Assembly: GCF_023740735.1 (NCBI RefSeq)
Contig: NZ_JAMRXH010000029.1
Coordinates: forward strand, 1-43,378
Origin: Nocardia sp. CDC159
Lineage (GTDB): Bacteria > Actinomycetota > Actinomycetes > Mycobacteriales > Mycobacteriaceae
Length of the DNA: 43,378 nt
Reading direction: 5' to 3'
This document shows, piece by piece, positions 36,203 through 43,259 of this stretch (the first letter of the stretch is position 1; each line of letters opens with the position of its first letter). A program made the translations under genes and the position numbers. The notes beneath the pieces were generated by a model, which was not told where the DNA came from, did no database searches, and saw only the letters and a program-made list of their open reading frames with translations.

Positions 36203-36840
36203 CATTCCCCGGCGATCCCGGGACGGCGACGACGCTGCTACTGCTCCGGCACGGTGCGACCGCGCTGACGCCGGAGCGGCGGTTTTCCGGCAGCGGCTCG
36301 GACCCGGGACTGTCGGCGGCGGGATGGCGGCAGGCCGAGGCCGCCGCGCAGATGCTCGCGAAGCGCTGGCCGGTGCGGGCGGTGGTGTCCTCGCCGCTGC
36401 GCCGGTGCCGGGAGACCGCCGCGGTGGTCGCGCGTCGGCTGGGCTTCGATGTCCGGATCGATGCGGGCTGGCGCGAGGCGGACTTCGGGGTCTGGGATGG
36501 GCTGACCTTCGCCGAGGTGCGCGAGCGCCATCCGGACGAGCTGGCCGCGTGGCTGGCCTCACCCACGGCGGTGCCGGGTGGTACGGGCGAGTCGCTGGCG
36601 GCGGTGACGCGCCGAGTCGAACCGACGCGGGACAAGTTGCTGGCGGGTCACCCGGGGCAGACGGTGCTGGTCGTCTCGCATGTCGCGCCGCTGCGGACGC
36701 TGGTCCGGCTGGCGCTGGGCGCGCCGCCGGAGGCGCTGTTTCGGATGGAGCTGGCGGCCGCATCGGTGTCGGCGGTGGCCTATTCCGAGGAGGGGAATGC
36801 GTCGGTGCGATTGCTGAACGACACCTCGCACCTGCGCTGA
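36199..36840 (+). CDS. Histidine phosphatase family protein
   Basis: A 213-residue branch-1 histidine phosphatase. TLLLLRHGATAL carries the catalytic RHG (17-19, His18); VVSSPLRRCRETAAVVA holds the phosphate-binding Arg; READFGVWDGLTFAEV has the acid donor region; VLVVSHVAPLRTL carries the second catalytic His. Relatives dephosphorylate small metabolites (alpha-ribazole phosphate, sugar phosphates, nucleotides). As the last gene of the operon, coupled by a 4-base overlap to the carbamoyltransferase, it probably removes a phosphate from a pathway intermediate. A weak GGCGG/CCGCC hairpin (36842-36859) follows the stop. Confidence 0.86.
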   Translation: MTFPGDPGTATTLLLLRHGATALTPERRFSGSGSDPGLSAAGWRQAEAAAQMLAKRWPVRAVVSSPLRRCRETAAVVARRLGFDVRIDAGWREADFGVWDGLTFAEVRERHPDELAAWLASPTAVPGGTGESLAAVTRRVEPTRDKLLAGHPGQTVLVVSHVAPLRTLVRLALGAPPEALFRMELAAASVSAVAYSEEGNASVRLLNDTSHLR

Positions 36841-36869
36841 GGGCGGTAGGAATTCCGCCTGGAATCACC

Positions 36870-36963
36870 TTGTCGAAGTCTACGAAAACCCGGTGTCGGC
36901 CCGTCGGCGTCTTTATGTCTTCCGCCGCTATCCGACGCCACCAGTTTGCCTGTGTACTGCTCA
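36870..36963 (+). promoter_or_regulatory. Conserved leader element, copy 2, before guanine deaminase
   Basis: This is the partner of the element at 31748-31817. Here the helix 36906-36911 with 36934-36939 (GGCGTC/GACGCC) is fully Watson-Crick, enclosing the conserved loop that ends GCCGCTATCC. After the core, CCAGTTTGCC (36941-36950) precedes GTGTACTGCTCA (36952-36963); in copy 1 the same two blocks occur in the opposite order. The deaminase GTG is 27 bases after the last block. A regulatory RNA controlling translation or transcription of the purine gene is the leading reading; a protein-binding site is possible. Confidence 0.6.
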
Positions 36964-36989
36964 TGCACATTGAAACAAAAGGAGTGACC

Positions 36990-37493
36990 GTGACCGCGCA
37001 CACCCGGGAAATGTCCGTTCAGGAGCTCGAGCGCGCCTGGATGGACGAGGCGATCAGGTTGGCCACCGACAGCGTCCTGAACGGCGGCGGCCCGTTCGGC
37101 GCACTGGTCGCCAAGGGTGGCGAGATCGTCGCGATCGGTAACAACCGGGTCACCGCGACCCTGGACCCAACCGCCCACGGCGAGGTGAGCGCCATGCGCG
37201 CGGCCTGCAAACAACTGGGCACCTTCTCCCTCGAGGGCTGCACCCTCGTCACCTCGTGCGAGCCCTGCCCGATGTGCCTGTCCTCGGCCCTGTGGGCGCG
37301 AGTCGACCGGATCATCTATTCCGCCGATCGGCACGACGCCGCCATGGCCGGATTCGACGACCGCAAGTTCTACGATCTGTTCGAAAAGAAGCCCCAGTCC
37401 ATGTGGCCCACCCGCGTCGAACAGCTCGACCTGCCGAACCGCACCGCGCCGTTCGAGGCGTGGCTGGCGAAAACCGATCGCATCGATTACTGA
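36990..37493 (+). CDS. guaD: Guanine deaminase (cytidine-deaminase-fold type)
   Basis: A 167-residue zinc deaminase. HGEVSAM (His63, Glu65) supplies the first zinc ligand and the proton shuttle, and CEPCPMCLSS (Cys93, Cys96) the other ligands. NGGGPFGALVAKGG near the N-terminus and the C-terminal part MAGFDDRKFYDLFEKKP with LDLPNRTAPFEAWLAKTDRIDY match the small guanine deaminases of the B. subtilis GuaD type, where the C-terminal segment swaps between subunits. The reaction is guanine to xanthine plus ammonia, which feeds the nearby xanthine dehydrogenase. GTG at 36990 follows AAAAGGAG with 6-base spacing; a GTG two codons earlier overlaps that site. It has its own conserved leader, 149 bases after the phosphatase. 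Confidence 0.88.
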   Translation: MTAHTREMSVQELERAWMDEAIRLATDSVLNGGGPFGALVAKGGEIVAIGNNRVTATLDPTAHGEVSAMRAACKQLGTFSLEGCTLVTSCEPCPMCLSSALWARVDRIIYSADRHDAAMAGFDDRKFYDLFEKKPQSMWPTRVEQLDLPNRTAPFEAWLAKTDRIDY

Positions 37494-37537
37494 GGCCACA
37501 CCGAACACGTTGATGCGCAAGCTGTTACGGTCGCGCG

Positions 37538-37867
37538 GTGCCGTCCTGTTACCACGTCACGTCGGTACTCAACCGCGCCTCGATCGCTCGATACGGTCTG
37601 GACTGGCGCCGCATGGGCGCCGCGCGTGGGATCGCCGGTAGCTACCGGCCCGAACAGCAAGGCTGTTTCCTCGCGTTGAACGAGTTCGAGTGCGAATGGT
37701 TCGTGCGCATGAACAACACCGGAGGGCCCGTGGACGTGTGGGAGGTCCACGGGATCGAGACCGCCGACCTTGTCCTGTCGCCGCACGGCTTTCATTACTT
37801 CCCAGGCGTGATCGCGCCCGCTCGGCTCCATCTGCTGCGGCGGGACGTGCCGCCCGAATCGGACTGA
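37538..37867 (+). CDS. Conserved small protein of unknown function
   Basis: A 109-residue soluble protein starting PSCYHVTSVLNRASIARYGLDWRRM, followed by GSYRPEQQGCFLALNEFE and MNNTGGPVDVWEVHGIE. I recall this pattern as a widespread actinobacterial hypothetical protein. The opening (Y-H-x-T/S, N-R-x-S-I, G-L-D) loosely resembles the ADP-ribosyltransferase/RNA 2'-phosphotransferase fold, where a His starts the NAD-binding strand, but the similarity is too thin for a functional claim. It starts with GTG 44 bases after guaD and could share its transcript. Confidence 0.6.
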   Translation: MPSCYHVTSVLNRASIARYGLDWRRMGAARGIAGSYRPEQQGCFLALNEFECEWFVRMNNTGGPVDVWEVHGIETADLVLSPHGFHYFPGVIAPARLHLLRRDVPPESD

Positions 37868-37921
37868 GCGCGCGTCCGAAAAGATCGACGGTCACCTCGA
37901 CAATGCTGATACGGTCTGGCA

Positions 37922-38113
37922 ATGAAGCCTCTGTCGCCGTTGGCATTCCGCGTCTTCAGCGTAGTGTGCGGGTTCCTGATCGTAATCTGCCTGCTGACAC
38001 CCATGCTGGTGAACGGGGCAGGTTTCAGCGGAATCATCGGATGGGCACTGGCCGGGGGCTTGCTCGCGGTGTGGATCGCGTCGGCCGTATCGGTCTGGCG
38101 CGGGGGCAGGTGA
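37922..38113 (+). CDS. Small two-helix membrane protein
   Basis: A 63-residue protein with two hydrophobic segments: FRVFSVVCGFLIVICLLTPML (about 9-29) and GWALAGGLLAVWIASAVSVW (about 40-59), short polar ends and a GGR terminus. No family is recognised. The ribosome site before the ATG is weak (GGTCTGG), which lowers confidence, but codon use is normal for the region and the hydrophobic pattern is unlikely by chance. Confidence 0.45.
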   Translation: MKPLSPLAFRVFSVVCGFLIVICLLTPMLVNGAGFSGIIGWALAGGLLAVWIASAVSVWRGGR

Positions 38114-38226
38114 CCGGCACACCAGGTCGGCGTCACCACACTCCGTCGGGCATCTGGCCGCAGCGATCGATACCGCCGTTGACTATTCGCAGAGCTGACC
38201 CGTTCGAATGGGTCGCGAGTATCGTA

Positions 38227-38241
38227 AGCTATTAATTAGCT
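38227..38241. promoter_or_regulatory. AT-rich inverted repeat upstream of the lipase
   Basis: AGCTA-TTAAT-TAGCT, perfect 5-bp arms, in the most AT-rich patch of the area and 65 bases before the lipase start. Position and symmetry suggest an operator overlapping the promoter. Confidence 0.4.
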
Positions 38242-38305
38242 ATCGCCATTGGCGGCGTCACTCGGCAAGCTCGACTCGGATTGTCGACGGGAGGCTGGAC
38301 CGCGA

Positions 38306-39559
38306 ATGTGGATGATGCGCCGGATGGTCTTCGGTTTCGCAACCTCAGTCGCGCTGATCGTGGGCGCGAATTCGGTCGTGGTGGCCGATGAGGGCTACAA
38401 CCCGCTCGATGGTGTCGCGCCCGCGATGCCCACGCTCGGCGGGGCCGATCCCTGGTATGACGCTCCGCCGCTGCGCGGGGACGAGCAGCCGGGGACGGTG
38501 CTGCGGGTGACGCCGTTCGAGGCGCAATTTCTGGTGGCGCGGTTTCCGAATATCGACTCCTACCGAGTCATGTACGTGACCACGGGGCCGCGGGGCGAAC
38601 TCGCGACGGTGACTGCGGCGGTGTTCGTGCCGAAAAATCGGTCCGACCGTCCGCGCGTGCTGCTCGGTATCGGTGGAATCGACGACAGCATGGGGAGCTA
38701 CTGCCATCCGACCAGTTGGTGGTCGGGCGGGGATCCGATGGATGCGCCGAATGCCGCGGCGACGGCGCAACCGATGCTCGCCGCGCTCGGCGCGGGGTCG
38801 GTGCTGATGATGCCGGATCTCGGCAACAACGGTGGCCAGGCTCCGCTGCCGGTCATGGTGCCGCGGTTCAGCGGTCACGCCATGCTGGACGGCCTGCGCG
38901 CGGCCCTGCGAATGCCGCAGGCCGGACTCGATCCGGCGGTACCGATCGGGATATACGGCCCCAGTGGGGGTGGTGGCATCGCCGCGGCCGTCGCCGCCGA
39001 ACAACAGCCCGATTACGCGCCGGAATTGAATCTGCGGGCGGTCGTCGAAGGCCAGATCATTCCGGATCACGAGAACTTCATCCGCGCGAACGACGGCGGA
39101 ATGGGTTCCGGGTTCGCCTTCGTCGACCTGCTCGGCCTGGCGGTCGGATATCCGGAAATGCGGGTCGACGAGCGGCTGACCCCGCTGGGCCGCACCATCG
39201 CCGACACCTTCCGGCGCACCTGCGGGGTTCAGCCGTTTCTGGGGCTCGGTTTCGTCCCGCTGCGCCTGCTGTTCACCGATGGAATCAGCCCCGCCGATTT
39301 CCCCGGCTACCGATCGGCATTCGACGACTCCGCGATCGCCACCCCGAATTCCCCCGCTCCGCAGGCGAAGCTGCGCATGTTCAGGTGTACCGACAACAAC
39401 AGCATCACCTCTCTCACGCCGGTATCGGATCTGGCGCGCGCGGTCGCGAACTACCGCGCCGCGGGTGTCGACGTGGACGAGCACATCATCGATTGCGGGC
39501 GACCCGATTTCAAGATGGACAACGGCGATATGGACTGGCTGCTGCGACAGACCCTGTGA
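38306..39559 (+). CDS. Secreted triacylglycerol lipase (secretory lipase, LIP family)
   Basis: A 417-residue exported alpha/beta hydrolase. The signal region RRMVFGFATSVALIVGANSVVVADEG has a basic start, a hydrophobic core and a likely cleavage near ADE. The domain follows the actinobacterial secretory lipase pattern: PGTVLRVTPFEAQFLVARFPNIDSYRVMYVTT, a nucleophile elbow IYGPSGGGGIAAAVAAEQ (G-x-S-x-G), and a C-terminal part FRCTDNNSITSLTPVSDLARA typical of the Asp/His region. It should hydrolyse lipid esters outside the cell. GGGAGG lies 11 bases before the ATG, rather far; Met codons two and three positions on are possible. The gene is convergent with the next hydrolase, with only 14 bases between. 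Confidence 0.83.
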   Translation: MWMMRRMVFGFATSVALIVGANSVVVADEGYNPLDGVAPAMPTLGGADPWYDAPPLRGDEQPGTVLRVTPFEAQFLVARFPNIDSYRVMYVTTGPRGELATVTAAVFVPKNRSDRPRVLLGIGGIDDSMGSYCHPTSWWSGGDPMDAPNAAATAQPMLAALGAGSVLMMPDLGNNGGQAPLPVMVPRFSGHAMLDGLRAALRMPQAGLDPAVPIGIYGPSGGGGIAAAVAAEQQPDYAPELNLRAVVEGQIIPDHENFIRANDGGMGSGFAFVDLLGLAVGYPEMRVDERLTPLGRTIADTFRRTCGVQPFLGLGFVPLRLLFTDGISPADFPGYRSAFDDSAIATPNSPAPQAKLRMFRCTDNNSITSLTPVSDLARAVANYRAAGVDVDEHIIDCGRPDFKMDNGDMDWLLRQTL

Positions 39560-39573
39560 CGGTGTTGCCGCGA

Positions 39574-40503
39574 TCATCGACCGGTGAGGAAGCCGTCGAT
39601 CGGGGCGGCGCAGGCGGGGGCGTCGTCGAGCCACGGGTTGTGGCCGCCGGGGACGACCGCCAGCTCTGCAGCCGGGATCTGCTCCACGCTGCGACGGCCC
39701 CGCTGGGGTGCGCAGAACGAGTCCTGTTCGCCCCAGACGAACAGCAGCGGGGTCGTGATGCCGGTGAGCTCCGCCTCGCTCAGCACGTTCTCGGGGCGAG
39801 GGTTTCTGCCATTCATCAATCGGCACAACAACTTCCGATACGAGGCGGCCTTGCCCGGCAAGCGCAGCGGCAGGCGATGCAGGTCCAGGAGCTCGTCGGA
39901 CATGCCGCGCGCCGCGTCCATCCCGATCGCCTCCGCGAGGGCGGCGCGTGCGACGAAGCACGGGGACGGTAGCCGCATCAGCTGCTGCTGGACCCGCCCC
40001 CACACCGGGGAGGTCAGTGCCGCCATCGACGCGGTGCCGCGCGTGCCGGGCAGTGCCGTCGCGGGCGCGCCCACGATCACCGCTCGCGATAGGCGTGCGG
40101 GGGCATCCAGCGCGGTCCACAGGGTGAACAAGCCGCCGAGCGAACTTCCGACGACACTCGCCCGGGCCAGCCCGAGCCGGTCCAAGGTTCCGGTGAGTAC
40201 CTCGGTCGCCAGTTGACGCAGCGGCGGGCCGTGCCAGTGGTAGGCGGAGGCGAGACCGTGTCCGGGCAGATCGACGAGGAGGTGCCGGTATCCCGGTAAT
40301 CGCGCGGCCAAGGGCGCGAAACCCATGGCCGGAGTGGAGATCCCGTTGATGTACAGCACCGGCTCACCCGCGCCCGCGGCCAGGACGCGTAGCCGGACCG
40401 ACGGCCGCTCGAGAGCGACGACGCACTCGGTCAGCCGCAGCCCGCACGCGTCGGCCACGCGCCGTTCCGCGGCCCGGATCCGTCGCTCGAGTCTGGCAGT
40501 CAT
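39574..40503 (-). CDS. Alpha/beta hydrolase
   Basis: A 309-residue cytoplasmic hydrolase. VLYINGISTPAMGFAPLAARLPGYRHLLVDLPGHGLA gives the oxyanion region and the H-G/D-L-P-G-H-G turn; ASVVGSSLGGLFTLWTAL is the nucleophile elbow (G-S-S-L-G); LLFVWGEQDSFCAP has the acid; VVPGGHNPWLDD has the catalytic His. All three catalytic residues are present. No signal peptide. Substrate unknown: such proteins include esterases, haloperoxidase-like enzymes and C-C hydrolases. I begin at the ATG at 40503 because the upstream extension is low in family-like sequence and overlaps the divergent promoter region. Confidence 0.8.
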   Translation of the reverse strand: MTARLERRIRAAERRVADACGLRLTECVVALERPSVRLRVLAAGAGEPVLYINGISTPAMGFAPLAARLPGYRHLLVDLPGHGLASAYHWHGPPLRQLATEVLTGTLDRLGLARASVVGSSLGGLFTLWTALDAPARLSRAVIVGAPATALPGTRGTASMAALTSPVWGRVQQQLMRLPSPCFVARAALAEAIGMDAARGMSDELLDLHRLPLRLPGKAASYRKLLCRLMNGRNPRPENVLSEAELTGITTPLLFVWGEQDSFCAPQRGRRSVEQIPAAELAVVPGGHNPWLDDAPACAAPIDGFLTGR

Positions 40504-40712
40504 GGAGCCACTGTCGCCGCAGGGGGTGGCTGGTGTCTTGGACGAATGTCCCCGCCCGTCAGCACCATCCGCGTCCGACCGTCGGCGGTGACTCCGGTCA
40601 TAGCGCGCCCACGCGAGGCCGCCCGGACCTGGTCGCTTACCTGAACGTTGGGCAACCACCAGGGCAGGTGCGTACTTGTCGCCGACGATGCGGGTGCGGA
40701 GACTCGGTCCTC

Positions 40713-41596
40713 GTGAATACTCCGGTAACCGTGCTCGGCACGGGCTCGATGGGATCCGCGCTCGCCACGGCCTTTCTCGCGGCGCGACATCCGACCACCG
40801 TGTGGAACCGCGACCCGCGACGGGCAGCTCCGCTGGCGGCCGCGGGCGCGAACCAGCGGCTCGACATCGCCGACGCCGTCGCCGCCAACTCGCTGATCAT
40901 CGCGTGCCTGACCACCTTTGCGGCCACCCGCGAGAGCCTGGCGGCGGCGGAGACCGAACTGCGGGGGCACGCGCTCATCACGCTGAACAGCGGGTCACCC
41001 TCCGAGGCAAGGGAATTCGCGCACTGGGCGACCGAACGCGGGGCGCGTTTCCTCGGCGGGGCGATCAAGAATGTGCCCTCGGCCGTCGGCAGGCCGGACA
41101 CGCTGCTGTATTTCGGCGGCGAGCGAGCGGTCTTCGACGAGTATGCCGACACACTGCGGGTGCTGGGTGGTGACCTCGTGTACCTGGGCGCCGAACCGGA
41201 TCTGGCCGCCCTCTACGAATCCGCCGTCGGAGCCACGCTGCTGCCCACGCTGCTGGGCTTCTTCGAGGGCGCGGCGGTGCTGGCCGCGCGTGGTCTTCCG
41301 GCGCGCACGATGGTGCCGTATTCGATCAAATGGCTGCAGATGATCGAATCGCTCCTACCGATCATCGCCGAGGAGATCGATACCCGGGACTACACCCGGC
41401 TCGGCTCGTCGGTCGCGCTGTTCGAGACCGCGATCGGCGCCGACGAGCGGCTCGGGCGGGAGTCGGGCATCGATGTGTCCTGGCACGCTCCCATGCACGA
41501 CCTGCTTCGCCGCGCGGTGGCCGAGGGCCGGGGGAGCAGAGCATCACCGCACTGGTCGAACTGCTCGCCGCACCGTCCGGCTCCGACAAGTCCTGA
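40713..41596 (+). pseudogene. Imine reductase-like NAD(P)-dependent oxidoreductase, frameshifted near the C-terminus
   Basis: From the GTG at 40713 the protein begins TPVTVLGTGSMGSALATAFL with the Rossmann GxGxxG, then TTVWNRDP with the NADPH-selecting Arg, and continues as a beta-hydroxyacid dehydrogenase/imine reductase-type protein (GAIKNVPSAVGRPDTLLYFGG and the helical C-terminal domain). After AVAEGRG at about 41530 the frame drifts into meaningless sequence to 41678, while another frame continues with EQSITALVELLAAPSG and stops at 41596, as expected for the family. Adding one G to the GGGGG run at 41530-41534 joins the two. Either the gene lost a base or the assembly miscounted a homopolymer. 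If repaired, the product is 294 residues; as it stands, the C-terminal 21 residues are replaced by 48 others. Confidence 0.72.
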
Positions 41597-41711
41597 GTAC
41601 CACTGGCTTTCGGACGCCTCCCCGCTCCAGCCGAACTGGATATCGCTTAGCAGAGATTCTCCGTATCTGCTGAGATGATGCCATTGGCCATCGGTGGCGA
41701 GGAGAACGACC

Positions 41712-43259
41712 ATGCGAATGCCGCGGCTACTCGTTCCACTCGCCGCCGCGACGCTCCTGTTGTCCGTCTGCGTGGGCGACGCCCTCGACCCGGCGAACAA
41801 GCCCGCACGCGACGCCTACTACGACCAGAATGTCCGCTGGAAGCACTGCGCGAAGGGCGAGGGGCGCAGCTGGTTTCTGGATATCCCGGCCGACGGCCGT
41901 CTGTGCGCGCGCATCCTCGTTCCGCTCGATTATCGGGGCAGCCGCCCGGTGGCCCCCGGGCGGGTGAAATCCGTCTCGCTCGCCGTCGCACGGCTGGTGG
42001 CGACCGGCGAGAAACACGGCACGCTCGTGCTGATCAGCGGCGGCCCCGGCCAACCGGGTCTCGGCATGCTGGATATGCCTTTCCCCGAGCCGATCCGGCG
42101 GCATTACGACATCGTCTCCTACGACCCACGCGGTGTCGGTCGGTCGACGCCCGCGATCCACTGTGCGTGGAACAGTGCCGAACTCCTCGATGAGCAGGAC
42201 TCGGCCACCGCCACCGAGGCCGCGCGCCGCGAGTTCGTCGACTCCTGCGTGAACCGCACCGGCGCGAGAGTACTGCGGCACATCGGTTCCGACGAGGCCA
42301 CCGACGATCTCGACATCATTCGCGGGGTGCTGGGCGAGCAACGGCTGAATCTCCTTGCCGCGTCGTACGGGACTCAGATCGCGGCGATGTACATCGACCG
42401 CTATCCGCAGGGTTACCGAGCCGCCGCGCTCGACGGTGTCGTCGATGTCACCGAAGGGTTTTTCGAGATGTGGATGGGACAAATGAGGGGCTACCAGGAC
42501 ACGTTCAATCGGGTAGCCGCCTACTGTGCGGGACCGTATCGCACGGAATCGCGCGGCGAATGCCCGCTCGGCGGCGATCCAGCCAAGGCACAGAACGTCT
42601 TTCACGGCATCCTGCGCGGCCTTCACGAGCGTCCGGCACCGGCGGACGAGCGTGCGCCGGTCGAGCCGGGCACCGTACTGCAAGCCATGATCACGGGATT
42701 CCTCTGGCCGGAGGGCTGGGCTCCCTTCCTGGACGCGCTCGTTGCCATCCAGCACGGCGACGGCACCCCCATGCGCAAGCTGGCGAACGAGGAGTACGAC
42801 GAGACCCCGCCTCGAACACCGTATGACAGCATCCTCAGCGACAATGCCCTGGTAGCGATCACGTGCGCCGATATCGCCGAGCCCACCAGCGACCGGGCGG
42901 CCAGGCAGGCCGATCTGGCGGCGCTGCACCACGCGGCGACCTACGACGACTACCGGCCGCGTCCGACCGAATTCCCGCTCGGCACCTGCGATTTCTGGCC
43001 GACCCCCGGCACCGCCAAGGCCTACCGGCCGCACCGCGCGAACGGATCGCCGCCGGTCCTGTTCATCGGCACCCGCCACGACCCGACCACCCCGCTCCGC
43101 AACGCCGAACGCATGGCCCAGTACCTCCAAAGCCCCCTGCTGATCCGCGAGGGCGACGGCCACACGTTCGTCTTCAACGACGTCAACTCCTGCATCGATG
43201 ATCTGGTCGTGCGCTACTTCGAGAATCCACCCGCCGCCCGCAGCGCGATCTGTGACTAG
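41712..43259 (+). CDS. Secreted alpha/beta hydrolase, tripeptidyl-aminopeptidase-like (TAP family)
   Basis: A 515-residue exported hydrolase of the SlpD/SlpE/TAP group. The signal RLLVPLAAATLLLSVC carries a Cys20 that may be a lipobox, though the -1 residue is Val rather than Gly/Ala/Ser. Domain blocks: VLISGGPGQPGLGM (oxyanion), YDIVSYDPRGVGRSTP, LNLLAASYGTQIAAMYIDRYP with the nucleophile Ser in A-x-S-Y-G (relatives usually have G-x-S-Y-G), PPVLFIGTRHDPTTPLRNAE with the catalytic Asp, and REGDGHTFVF with the His. It probably removes short peptides from protein N-termini outside the cell or hydrolyses related esters. The ATG at 41712 has GAGGAGA about 6 bases upstream. An insertion element begins directly at its stop codon. 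Confidence 0.82.
   Translation: MRMPRLLVPLAAATLLLSVCVGDALDPANKPARDAYYDQNVRWKHCAKGEGRSWFLDIPADGRLCARILVPLDYRGSRPVAPGRVKSVSLAVARLVATGEKHGTLVLISGGPGQPGLGMLDMPFPEPIRRHYDIVSYDPRGVGRSTPAIHCAWNSAELLDEQDSATATEAARREFVDSCVNRTGARVLRHIGSDEATDDLDIIRGVLGEQRLNLLAASYGTQIAAMYIDRYPQGYRAAALDGVVDVTEGFFEMWMGQMRGYQDTFNRVAAYCAGPYRTESRGECPLGGDPAKAQNVFHGILRGLHERPAPADERAPVEPGTVLQAMITGFLWPEGWAPFLDALVAIQHGDGTPMRKLANEEYDETPPRTPYDSILSDNALVAITCADIAEPTSDRAARQADLAALHHAATYDDYRPRPTEFPLGTCDFWPTPGTAKAYRPHRANGSPPVLFIGTRHDPTTPLRNAERMAQYLQSPLLIREGDGHTFVFNDVNSCIDDLVVRYFENPPAARSAICD

Noticed and set aside
36870..36963. Known purine (guanine/adenine) riboswitch
   Set aside because: The hallmark loops and junction bases of the purine class (paired kissing loops, the conserved UAU and UUUCUA junction) are not found; only the gene context fits.
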